The notes beneath the pieces were generated by a model. The model worked only from the letters and a program-made list of their open reading frames with translations. It was not told the DNA's origin and did not search any database. Positions 15,092 to 21,439 of a stretch of DNA of 32,501 nucleotides are shown in pieces. The position numbers and the translations under genes are program-made. How positions within the stretch are numbered: position 1 is the stretch's first letter; every line of letters begins with the position of its first letter. Source of the DNA: Fimbriimonadaceae bacterium (GTDB lineage: Bacteria; Armatimonadota; Fimbriimonadia; Fimbriimonadales; Fimbriimonadaceae); the NCBI GenBank assembly GCA_019638775.1, contig JAHBTD010000009.1, forward strand, positions 1 through 32,501. Reading direction: 5' to 3'.

Positions 15092-15427
15092 ATGAACGCT
15101 CAGATGAAAAAACACGCGATGGTTCATTCTGCACTGTTGGTGGCCCTGAGTGTTGCCGGTGCCCAAGTGGCAAACGCCGCCCCCAAGATGGCCGAAATGC
15201 CCAGCGGCTGGGAAGCCTGCGGCGGGGTCGCGAAAGCCGGCATGAACGATTGCGCGGTCAAGACCAGTCTCCATTCCTGTGTCGGGATGTCCAAGACCGA
15301 CAATGAAGCCGATTCGTATGTGTTTTTGCCGAAAGGTCTCTGCACCAAGATCGCCAAGGGAACGGTGTTGGCCATCACGAAAGATGACTTGGCCAAGATG
15401 AAAGAGATGATGATGAAGAAGATGTAG
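15092..15427 (+). CDS. bufA: Bufferin precursor (BufA, DUF2282 type)
   Basis: This 111-residue precursor is of the DUF2282 type. A signal peptide (MNAQMKKHAMVHSALLVALSVAGAQVANA) precedes a mature part with four cysteines, Cys43 (WEACGGVAKAG), Cys54 (MNDC), Cys63 (HSC) and Cys84 (PKGLC). This is the usual bufferin pattern, in which cysteines of the core are turned into copper-binding thiooxazoles by BufB/BufC before export. Unlike the family members I know, it continues past the last Cys with a Met-rich tail (KMKEMMMKKM), possibly an extra Cu(I) site. The RBS AAAGGAG precedes ATG 15092. bufB, bufC and a doxX gene follow at once. A CRP-type palindrome and an FNR-like box lie upstream. Confidence 0.9.
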   Translation: MNAQMKKHAMVHSALLVALSVAGAQVANAAPKMAEMPSGWEACGGVAKAGMNDCAVKTSLHSCVGMSKTDNEADSYVFLPKGLCTKIAKGTVLAITKDDLAKMKEMMMKKM

Positions 15428-15438
15428 GACGGACGCCG

Positions 15439-16284
15439 ATGTCTGGTTCGCCTTCCGCCCCGATCCCGGCTCAGGCCGGGATCGGGCTACGGTCCCATCA
15501 TTTTCGCGAGATTCTGGAAGCCCCGCCGCCGGTGGCCTGGATGGAAACCCATCCGGAGAATTATTTCGGCGAAGGCGGCGCGCCGCTCCGCATCCTTGAG
15601 CGGATCAGATCTCTGTACCCCTTGAGTTTTCACGGGGTCGGCCTGTCGCTGGGCTCCATCGATCAGCTCGACCGTGACCATCTCCGAAAGCTCAAGAGCC
15701 TCATCGATCGCTTCGACCCGGCGTTTGTGTCGGAGCATCTGTCCTGGAGCTCCGTCGGCGGTCGTTTCCTCAATGAGTTGTTGCCGCTTCCCTACACGGA
15801 GGAAAGCCTGGAGCACATTTGCGCCAGGATCGACGACGTGCAGACCGTCTTGCAGCGGCCGCTCCTGATCGAAAATGTCACTCGGTACCTAACATGGGGC
15901 GGCTCCACGATCCCGGAAGGGGCGTTTATGGCTGAGGCGGTCCGACGGACCGGATGCGGAATTCTGTTGGATCTGAACAACGTGTATGTGAATGCCGTCA
16001 ATTTTCACCTCGACCCATTCGAGTTTCTGGACGAGATTCCGTCCGAGGCGGTTGGGGAAATCCATCTGGCCGGGTTCGATCGCTTCGGGAGATGGGTCAT
16101 CGACACCCATGGTGAGGCGGTTTCTCAGGAAGTCTGGGGCCTGTATCGGTGGGCGATCCATCGTTTCGGGTCACGGCCGACGCTGATTGAATGGGATACC
16201 AATATGCCGCCGCTGTCCGTCCTGGTCGATCAGGCGAAGCAGGCGGACGCGATTTTAGGAGGGTGTTGTGTGGCGACTCCGTGA
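15439..16284 (+). CDS. bufB: BufB-type multinuclear iron enzyme (MNIO, DUF692)
   Basis: This 281-residue DUF692 protein is the oxidative maturase of bufferins, a TIM-barrel enzyme with two or three irons that rearranges cysteine side chains in the precursor. Visible metal-site motifs are METHPENYF, SFHGVGLSLGS, VSEHLSW, LIENVTRYL, LLDLNNVYVNA, GEIHLAGF, IDTHGE and IEWDTNMP, so the active site appears complete. The first 16 codons contain a very stable hairpin (15459-15486), likely to lower its translation relative to bufA. The start ATG 15439 lies 11 nt after the bufA stop. The end overlaps bufC by 17 nt. Confidence 0.92.
   Translation: MSGSPSAPIPAQAGIGLRSHHFREILEAPPPVAWMETHPENYFGEGGAPLRILERIRSLYPLSFHGVGLSLGSIDQLDRDHLRKLKSLIDRFDPAFVSEHLSWSSVGGRFLNELLPLPYTEESLEHICARIDDVQTVLQRPLLIENVTRYLTWGGSTIPEGAFMAEAVRRTGCGILLDLNNVYVNAVNFHLDPFEFLDEIPSEAVGEIHLAGFDRFGRWVIDTHGEAVSQEVWGLYRWAIHRFGSRPTLIEWDTNMPPLSVLVDQAKQADAILGGCCVATP
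15459..15486 (+). promoter_or_regulatory. 12-bp GC-rich hairpin at the 5' end of bufB
   Basis: CCCGATCCCGGC (15459-15470) and GCCGGGATCGGG (15475-15486) form a perfect 12-bp stem closed by the loop TCAG. It starts 20 nt after the bufB start codon. No T-run follows, so attenuation of translation or protection of the bufA transcript end is more likely than intrinsic termination. Confidence 0.75.
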
Positions 16285-17053
16285 GATGCAGGAAGCCTTT
16301 GCCGAGGGGATGACGGCGGGGAACCATCAGGCGGTAGCAGACGCCCTCGCGTCCGACGGCTCGCCCCTGCGCAGCGTCGCGCTCTATCGCCGCCTGATTC
16401 GTACCAACTACACCCAGGTGTTGCGCGTCACCTATCCGCTGCTCGCCAAGCTGGTTGGGGAACGATTCTTTGCCGTGTGTGCGCGCGGATACCACGCGCG
16501 GTATCCATCGACCAGCGGCGATCTGTTCGCATACGGACGAGCCTTCCCGCAGTGGCTGCTCGAATTGGACGGGCCTCGTCTGCTGGTTCAACTGGCTCGA
16601 TTGGAGTGGGCGTGCCATGAAGTGCACCAGGCGGACGACGCGCGCGGTCCCGTCGCGGAGCGATCCGAGGTCGAGGCGTGGGCCGATCCGTCATCCGTGC
16701 GGTTCCGTATGAATCCGGCGGCGCGGCTGCTTGCGTGTGCCGTGCCGATCTATCATGTGTGGCATGCGCTCCAGGTCGAGATTGCCGGGGGCGGGTGCGA
16801 CGAGGGCGCCGAGCCGTCGCCGGTTCCGGAGGAAACGGGCCTGCTCGTAGCTCGGGCCGCTGGAACCATTCAGGTGACCGGTCTCTCCCCAGAACAGTTT
16901 CTCCTGTTGCACGCTATGCGTGACGGGAAGACCGTGGCCCAGGTCGAGCGCATGGCCGCCGAGCTGATCCCCGCCGACCAAGGAGCATCTCTGTTGGCCA
17001 TGCTCCTGGACGAACCCACGCGCTCGGCCTTCTCTCTTGAGGTGACCCCATGA
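16268..17053 (+). CDS. bufC: BufC-type partner protein (DUF2063)
   Basis: This 261-residue protein matches the DUF2063 partner of MNIO enzymes: the N-terminal MQEAFAEGM helix, RLIRTNYTQVLRVTYPLLAKLVGERFF, and DLFAYGRAFPQWLLELDGPRLLVQLARLEWACHEVH. A C-terminal winged-helix-like region probably binds the precursor leader and presents it to BufB. The GTG at 16268 is chosen because AGGAGG lies 5 nt upstream inside bufB. The overlap with bufB (17 nt) and with doxX (ATGA) indicates coupled translation. Confidence 0.9.
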   Translation: MWRLREMQEAFAEGMTAGNHQAVADALASDGSPLRSVALYRRLIRTNYTQVLRVTYPLLAKLVGERFFAVCARGYHARYPSTSGDLFAYGRAFPQWLLELDGPRLLVQLARLEWACHEVHQADDARGPVAERSEVEAWADPSSVRFRMNPAARLLACAVPIYHVWHALQVEIAGGGCDEGAEPSPVPEETGLLVARAAGTIQVTGLSPEQFLLLHAMRDGKTVAQVERMAAELIPADQGASLLAMLLDEPTRSAFSLEVTP

Positions 17054-17583
17054 CACAGACGACAGGATCGTTGGCGATCGCATTCGATCGGGCGAGTCAG
17101 GTCTACGGACGAATCGTCGGTATCCTGGAGGCGTTGTTGCCGCTTTTCGACCTGTCCGTGCGTCTGTATTTAGCGCACATCTTCTGGAAAGGCGGTATGG
17201 TCAAACTCTCCAGTTGGATGTCGACCGTCATGCTGTTTACAATGGTCTACGATGTGCCGGTGCTTCCGCCGGAAATTGCGGCCTACTTGGCGACGACCGT
17301 CGAATTGGGTGGATCGTTTCTCCTGGCGATCGGGCTGGCCGGTCGTTGGGCAGCGCTCTCGCTCTTCGGGCTCAACATCGTGGCGGTGCTCTCCTACGGG
17401 CAACTGTCGGAAGCCGCGATCCAGGAGGCGTTCTATTGGGGGATTCTCTTTCTGTATTTCGTTCTGCATGGGCCTGGTCTGATCTCCGTGGATGCCTTGT
17501 TGCGGCGGCTCATCCGACGGAAGCAGGAATCGGGCACTGTCGACTCGGCCTCGACGACGACGCGGGCGTTTCACGGCGCCTGA
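17050..17583 (+). CDS. DoxX-family membrane protein
   Basis: This 177-residue protein has about four membrane segments (PLFDLSVRLYLAHIFWKGGMVKL is the typical DoxX first helix and loop; then TTVELGGSFLLAIGLAGRWAAL, LNIVAVLSY and AFYWGILFLYFVLHGPGLISVD). DoxX-family proteins commonly accompany bufferin genes and may link the quinone pool or thiol redox to peptide maturation or export. The start overlaps the bufC stop (ATGA). The next gene, a SoxC-like molybdoenzyme, begins 21 nt after its stop (about 63 nt if its alternative ATG 17647 is used), so this gene bridges the two modules. Confidence 0.88.
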   Translation: MTQTTGSLAIAFDRASQVYGRIVGILEALLPLFDLSVRLYLAHIFWKGGMVKLSSWMSTVMLFTMVYDVPVLPPEIAAYLATTVELGGSFLLAIGLAGRWAALSLFGLNIVAVLSYGQLSEAAIQEAFYWGILFLYFVLHGPGLISVDALLRRLIRRKQESGTVDSASTTTRAFHGA

Positions 17584-17604
17584 TAGGGAGGCAGGGTATG
17601 AACG

Positions 17605-18909
17605 ATGTATGTCGGCGGTGTAGCGCTGTCTCTCGACAGGGGGCGTATGCGTGTGCCCGATGAAGAGACGCCGGTCTCCTCGGACGAGGAACCCCCCGAT
17701 GGCTGGTACGTCGATCGCCGCGCCTGGCTGATCGGCGCCGCTTCGGTGCTTGGCGCAACGGCGGCAGAGCTGCTGTCACCCGCTCTTCCGACTGCCGGCG
17801 AATCGGCGCCTGAAGATCCCACTCGCGTACCCGGCGCGGCGCCGAGTGCCTACGGAGTGCGTTCCCGCTTCGAGCGAGCGCAACGGGTGACGACGGCGAC
17901 GCATTCGCTCACACCCTACCAATTGTTGCACGGCATCGTTACCCCCAGTTCGCTGCACTTCGAGCGCCACCATAACGGCGTACCGGCGATCGATCCACAT
18001 CGTCATCGGTTGTTGGTCCATGGATTGGTGGATCGGCCTCTGATGTTGTCCATGGACGAGCTGACAAGGTTTCCCTCCCTCACGCGCACGCTGTGCATCG
18101 AATGTTCCGGCAATACGGGCAAAGAATGGAAAGATCCGGTTGGAAGGACCGTCCAGGAGACGCATGGGCTCATGAGCACGAGCGAATGGACGGGCGTGCC
18201 GCTCGCGACGGTCTTGGCGGAGTGCGGCATCAGACCGGATGCGATGTGGGTGCTGGCCGAGGGCGGCGATGCCGCGGCCATGACACGGAGCTTGCCGCTC
18301 AAGGAGGTGTTGAACGAGGCGGTGCTCTGTTACGCGCACAACGGCGAGGCGCTCAGGCCGGAGCAAGGTTATCCCTTGCGACTGGTGATTCCCGGCTGGG
18401 AGGGCAACACCTGCATCAAATGGCTGCGGCGGCTCAAGCTCGGCGCGGCGCCGTTCATGACACGTGAAGAAACAGCCCGCTATACCGACTTGATGCCGGA
18501 CGGAAAAGCCAGGCAGTTCACGTTTGTGATGGAGGCCAAGTCGGTGATCACGAGTCCGTCAGGCGGACAACGCATCGAGCCGGGTTTCGTCGAGATTCGT
18601 GGGTTGGCTTGGAGTGGGCGCGGCAAGATCACCACGGTCGAGGTGAGCATGGACGGTGGTCGCATGTGGAAGCAGGCACAGCTTCAGGAGCCGGTGCTGT
18701 CGAAGTGCCACACTCGCTTTCGGTTCGGCTGGCGGTGGAAGGGTGAGGAGGTGCTGCTCCAGAGCCGCTGCGCCGACGAGACCGGATACGTTCAACCGAC
18801 CAGGGCCGCGCTCGTCGCCGCGCGCGGTGTGCACTCGTCGTACCACTACAACGCCATACAGACGTGGAAGATCGCTCGGGACGGGCTGGTGACGAATGTA
18901 CACCTATAA
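17605..18909 (+). CDS. SoxC/sulfite dehydrogenase-like molybdopterin subunit
   Basis: This protein of about 434 residues has the sulfite-oxidase fold. The molybdenum ligand Cys167 lies in TLCIECSGNTGKEW. DPVGRTVQETHGLMSTSEWTGVPLATVL and YPLRLVIPGWEGNTCIKWLRRLKLG match SoxC, as does the C-terminal dimerisation domain (ITSPSGGQRIEPGFVEIRGLAWSG). The N-terminus has a twin-arginine signal (DRRAWLIGAASVLGA) after a variable segment, so the protein is periplasmic. The start is unsettled: ATG 17605 has a poor RBS, ATG 17647 is alternative, and the best-spaced RBS (GGAGG, 17587-17591) serves an out-of-frame ATG 17598. The cytochrome gene overlaps its end by 14 nt. Likely oxidises sulfite or a sulfur intermediate, passing electrons to that cytochrome. 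Confidence 0.85.
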   Translation: MYVGGVALSLDRGRMRVPDEETPVSSDEEPPDGWYVDRRAWLIGAASVLGATAAELLSPALPTAGESAPEDPTRVPGAAPSAYGVRSRFERAQRVTTATHSLTPYQLLHGIVTPSSLHFERHHNGVPAIDPHRHRLLVHGLVDRPLMLSMDELTRFPSLTRTLCIECSGNTGKEWKDPVGRTVQETHGLMSTSEWTGVPLATVLAECGIRPDAMWVLAEGGDAAAMTRSLPLKEVLNEAVLCYAHNGEALRPEQGYPLRLVIPGWEGNTCIKWLRRLKLGAAPFMTREETARYTDLMPDGKARQFTFVMEAKSVITSPSGGQRIEPGFVEIRGLAWSGRGKITTVEVSMDGGRMWKQAQLQEPVLSKCHTRFRFGWRWKGEEVLLQSRCADETGYVQPTRAALVAARGVHSSYHYNAIQTWKIARDGLVTNVHL

Positions 18910-19447
18910 CGCCGCATTGGTCGTCGTGGGCATCGCGCTGTCCGGCAGTGGGGTCGGCCTGGCCGAGGAGTCGATCGGGTATGGGGTTGGAAGATCGGCG
19001 ACGGTGGCCGAGGTCCACGCTTGGGACATCGATATCACTCCGACCGGTGCGGGGTTGCCGCCTGGCCGGGGAACCGTGATACAGGGCGCAACAGTCTATG
19101 CCGCCAAGTGCGCGTCCTGCCATGGCTCGACCGGGATCGAAGGGCCGCAGAATCGTTTAGTCGGCGGGCATGGCTCACTCGCCACAGACCAGCCGGTCAA
19201 GACCATCGGCAGTTTCTGGCCCTACGCGACCACGCTGTACGACTACATTCGTCGCGCCATGCCGTGGAACGCGCCGCAATCGTTGACGCCGGACGAGGTC
19301 TATGCGGTCGTCGCCTGGCTGCTCCATCAAAACGGCATCGTCCCCACGGATGCGGTGATGGATGCCGGGACCCTTCCCGCCGTTCGGATGCCCAATCGCG
19401 AGGGATTTGTCGCCGATCCGCGGCCGGATGTCGGGTCGCACGAATGA
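18896..19447 (+). CDS. SoxD/SorB-like monohaem cytochrome c
   Basis: This 183-residue protein has a signal peptide (NAALVVVGIALSGSGVGLA) and one haem motif C72-ASC75-H76. Downstream, LTPDEVYAVVAWLLHQNGIVP and MPNREGFVADPRPDV are typical of SoxD-like cytochromes. A Met in RRAMPWNAPQ is a plausible second axial ligand. Paracoccus SoxD carries two haems, so this is a shorter version with only the C-terminal haem domain. The start overlaps the molybdoenzyme stop by 14 nt, and the two should form a heterodimer in the periplasm. It is the last gene of the bufferin operon as I read it. Confidence 0.85.
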   Translation: MYTYNAALVVVGIALSGSGVGLAEESIGYGVGRSATVAEVHAWDIDITPTGAGLPPGRGTVIQGATVYAAKCASCHGSTGIEGPQNRLVGGHGSLATDQPVKTIGSFWPYATTLYDYIRRAMPWNAPQSLTPDEVYAVVAWLLHQNGIVPTDAVMDAGTLPAVRMPNREGFVADPRPDVGSHE

Positions 19448-19486
19448 TCGGGCTGTCCACCCGCCGCTATCTGGATGAGGAGTCCT

Positions 19487-19513
19487 GCTTCTTGAACAGG
19501 ATGTCTCCGTAAT
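19487..19513. repeat. 27-bp direct repeat, left copy
   Basis: Identical over 27 bp to 20622-20648. Read on the minus strand it encodes YGDILFKK, the C-terminus of the DUF3047 protein at 20614-21378, but no other part of that gene is present here. The neighbouring sequence differs on both sides of the 27 bp. The two copies bracket about 1.1 kb that contains the toxin-antitoxin pair. Confidence 0.85.
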
Positions 19514-19538
19514 TTCGTCTCTTGGGGGCGGGTTTTGC

Positions 19539-19562
19539 AATCTCACATTGCTCTGTGAGATT
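19539..19562. repeat. Perfect 9-bp hairpin, diverged copy of 6160-6184
   Basis: AATCTCACA (19539-19547) and TGTGAGATT (19554-19562) pair perfectly around TTGCTC. The half-sites point outward (TCACA then TGTGA), the reverse of a CRP operator, so I do not count this as one. It follows the SoxD-like gene by about 90 bp and lies just inside the left 27-bp repeat. No T-run follows. Confidence 0.6.
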
Positions 19563-19735
19563 CAGGCGGTTTGGCCCGTATGGTCGCGCAATAAGGATCT
19601 TGAGCTGTGCCAGCTCAATGGCGCCAATACCCAAGCGACCCTGCTCTTCTTTCCTGGAGCACGCTCCCATATCTCTTCTCGCATCTTGACACGCATCTTG
19701 ACGTATATGGTTATCGTATACTACCGTAGAAGCCG

Positions 19736-20056
19736 ATGGAGCAGTTTGCAAACCTGGAAAGTTTCGAGTGGGACAAGGGCAATCTCACCAAGAACTGGGA
19801 GAAACACCGCGTCACTCCGTGGGAATGCGAGCAAATATTTTTCAACATCCCATTGGTCGTCGCGGATGATGCCGCTCACTCCTCAGGGGAGCCTCGATAC
19901 TACGTCCTCGGGCACACCGATGCAGGTCGGCGACTCTTCCTGGTGTTTACCGTGCGTAAGCGGCAGATTCGCGTCATTTCCGCGAGAGACATGAGTCCGA
20001 AGGAACGGAGGGCCTACCGTGAAGAAACTCAAAAAAAGACCGACGTTCGAGAGTGA
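19736..20056 (+). CDS. brnT: BrnT-family toxin
   Basis: This 106-residue RelE-fold ribonuclease toxin of a type II system contains FEWDKGNLTKNWEKHRVTPWECEQIFFN, then GHTDAGRRLFLVFTVRKRQIRVISARDMSPKERRAYREE. Both blocks are diagnostic for BrnT. The catalytic Arg/His set of the RVISARDMSPKERRAY end is intact. AT-rich promoter-like sequence with two CATCTTGAC direct repeats (about 19683-19702) and an inverted GTATA/TATAC pair (19703-19721) precedes it and may be the operator. It overlaps the antitoxin gene by 38 nt and lies inside the 27-bp repeats. Confidence 0.88.
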   Translation: MEQFANLESFEWDKGNLTKNWEKHRVTPWECEQIFFNIPLVVADDAAHSSGEPRYYVLGHTDAGRRLFLVFTVRKRQIRVISARDMSPKERRAYREETQKKTDVRE

Positions 20057-20309
20057 GAACCACGAAGCGGCGTTTTGGGCGTCGCACGATTCCACGGACT
20101 ACATCGACTACTCCAAGAGCCAGCGCGTGCTGTTCCCGCGCCTCAAGCCATCGACGGAGACTATTTCGCTTCGCCTGCCTAAGTCACTCCTAGAGCAACT
20201 GAAGACGCTCGCTAACAAGCGTGACGTACCCTACCAAACCCTACTCAAGCTGTTCGTACTCGAGCGTGTGGAGTTGGAACTTCACCGAAAGACCGCGAAG
20301 GCCTCCTAG
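20019..20309 (+). CDS. BrnA/CopG-type antitoxin
   Basis: This 96-residue protein (GTG start, GGAACGGAGG upstream) begins KKLKKRPTFESENHEAAFWASHDSTDYIDYSKS. It ends with a ribbon-helix-helix domain: TISLRLPKSLLEQLKTLANKRDVPYQTLLKLFVLERV. The acidic, flexible N-terminal part is of the toxin-binding CopG-antitoxin type; the C-terminal part binds the operator. It overlaps the toxin gene, so the usual toxin-first order of brnT/brnA systems is kept. It should neutralise the toxin and repress the operon. Confidence 0.88.
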   Translation: MKKLKKRPTFESENHEAAFWASHDSTDYIDYSKSQRVLFPRLKPSTETISLRLPKSLLEQLKTLANKRDVPYQTLLKLFVLERVELELHRKTAKAS

Positions 20310-20613
20310 CATTCACGATGCACCCGGCATCGCAACCATGAGCGGGGTGAAGGTCGTCTTCGGCAGGTCAGTGACGTAGAGGCGGCGGCCTGGACCATCA
20401 CCTCCGCATCGAATTCGCCGGGCGTGTCTGGATCACGGCGAGGGCGCCCTCGATCCCGAGCGTACCCTCGCCAACGATGTTCCCGAGTTCGCCGAGTCGG
20501 CTTTCGGCCTCGCCACTGTTCGGCGATTGATGCGCCAGAGAGGTCAAATCTTGTCTTGTCCGGAACCGCAGCAACGCCAAGAGGGACTGGAGGGCAACCC
20601 GACGGGATAGCTC
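20310..20613. other. Unassigned 300-bp stretch inside the repeat-bounded segment
   Basis: No convincing gene. Short open frames exist on the minus strand (for instance 20398-20580, containing RLGELGNIVGEGTLGIEGALAVIQTRP), but none has an RBS or a family I recognise. It might be a decayed gene carried in with the toxin-antitoxin pair. Confidence 0.3.
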
Positions 20614-21378
20614 TCACGGGCGCTTCTTGAACAGGATGTCTCCGTAATAGGCCTCCGCCGACTCGCCGGTATTGTCGGTATCGGTCATGATGGCCACGCC
20701 GGAAATCGGCGGTGGCTCTTCGCCGAACGCTCGCTTATAGTCTTCATAGACATTGCGTTCTTCCGTGACCCAGGTATTGAGCTTGGTCGTCCCGCTTTCT
20801 ACGACGATCATGGAGACCTGATCCGTAAAAGGGTTGGGAACGGTCGTGCCGATCGGTGCGCGGCTCTCCCAGATATAGTTGATGGCGCCGAGCGGGGGGT
20901 AGCGGCCATAAATCAACTTGGCCGTCTCGTATTTCGCCTTGCCGAAGAGTCCGACTTTCGCGCTGTCGTATTCAAAGGTGACATAGATCCGGGCGGGATA
21001 ATCGTCGCCCGCCTTTTTGGCGACATCGCCCGCCTTGAGCACGTTGGAGACTTTCCACTGCCATCGAATGATCGGATAGTCCTTGGGGTCGATGCGAATT
21101 TCTCGCGTCATGCCTGAGGAGGAGGCCTGGCTGGACGCTTTGACGACGACCTGTTCCCCTTCCTTCACAAGACCGTAGGTGGTGTGCTGCGGGATCTTGG
21201 GGAACGTGAGCGGCTTCCAGCCGTCGGGCCAGGGGCCTCCTGGCGCGGCGGCCGAGAAGGCGCCGATCGTCTGGGTGTCCGGCGAGTTGGCGTCCAGTCG
21301 GTCCGGATCTCCCAGAATCATTCCGACCAACAGGAACGACGAGAGGCCGACGATCAGGGAAGACGTTGCTGGTGGCAT
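20614..21378 (-). CDS. DUF3047 protein, exported
   Basis: This 254-residue protein has a signal peptide or anchor (MPPATSSLIVGLSSFLLVGMILG). The DUF3047 pattern follows: PDGWKPLTFPKIPQHTTYGLVKEGEQVVVKASSQASSSGMTREI, YPIIRWQWKVSNVLKAGD, GDDYPARIYVTFEYD, NYIWESRAPIGTTVPNP and GVAIMTDTDNTGESAEAYYGDI. The fold is a jelly-roll-like periplasmic domain of unknown function. ATG 21378 has AAAGGA 8 nt upstream. It is third in an operon behind the TVP38 and flavoprotein genes (gap 61 bp). Its last 9 codons are part of the 27-bp repeat copied at 19487-19513. Confidence 0.85.
   Translation of the reverse strand: MPPATSSLIVGLSSFLLVGMILGDPDRLDANSPDTQTIGAFSAAAPGGPWPDGWKPLTFPKIPQHTTYGLVKEGEQVVVKASSQASSSGMTREIRIDPKDYPIIRWQWKVSNVLKAGDVAKKAGDDYPARIYVTFEYDSAKVGLFGKAKYETAKLIYGRYPPLGAINYIWESRAPIGTTVPNPFTDQVSMIVVESGTTKLNTWVTEERNVYEDYKRAFGEEPPPISGVAIMTDTDNTGESAEAYYGDILFKKRP
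20622..20648. repeat. 27-bp direct repeat, right copy
   Basis: Perfect copy of 19487-19513. It coincides with the 3' end of the DUF3047 coding sequence (YYGDILFKKR before the stop), so that gene is intact while the left copy is an isolated fragment. This is the signature left when an element integrates into, and restores, the 3' end of a gene. Confidence 0.85.
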
Positions 21379-21439
21379 CGCCTGTGTCCTTTGAAATCCA
21401 CGAGGTGCATAAGTTCTCCTGTTCCCGGGCAGGGCAACC

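Noticed and set aside
19542-19559. Counting CTCACATTGCTCTGTGAG as a CRP-type operator
   Set aside because: The half-sites are in the opposite order (TCACA then TGTGA), so it is listed as a hairpin instead.
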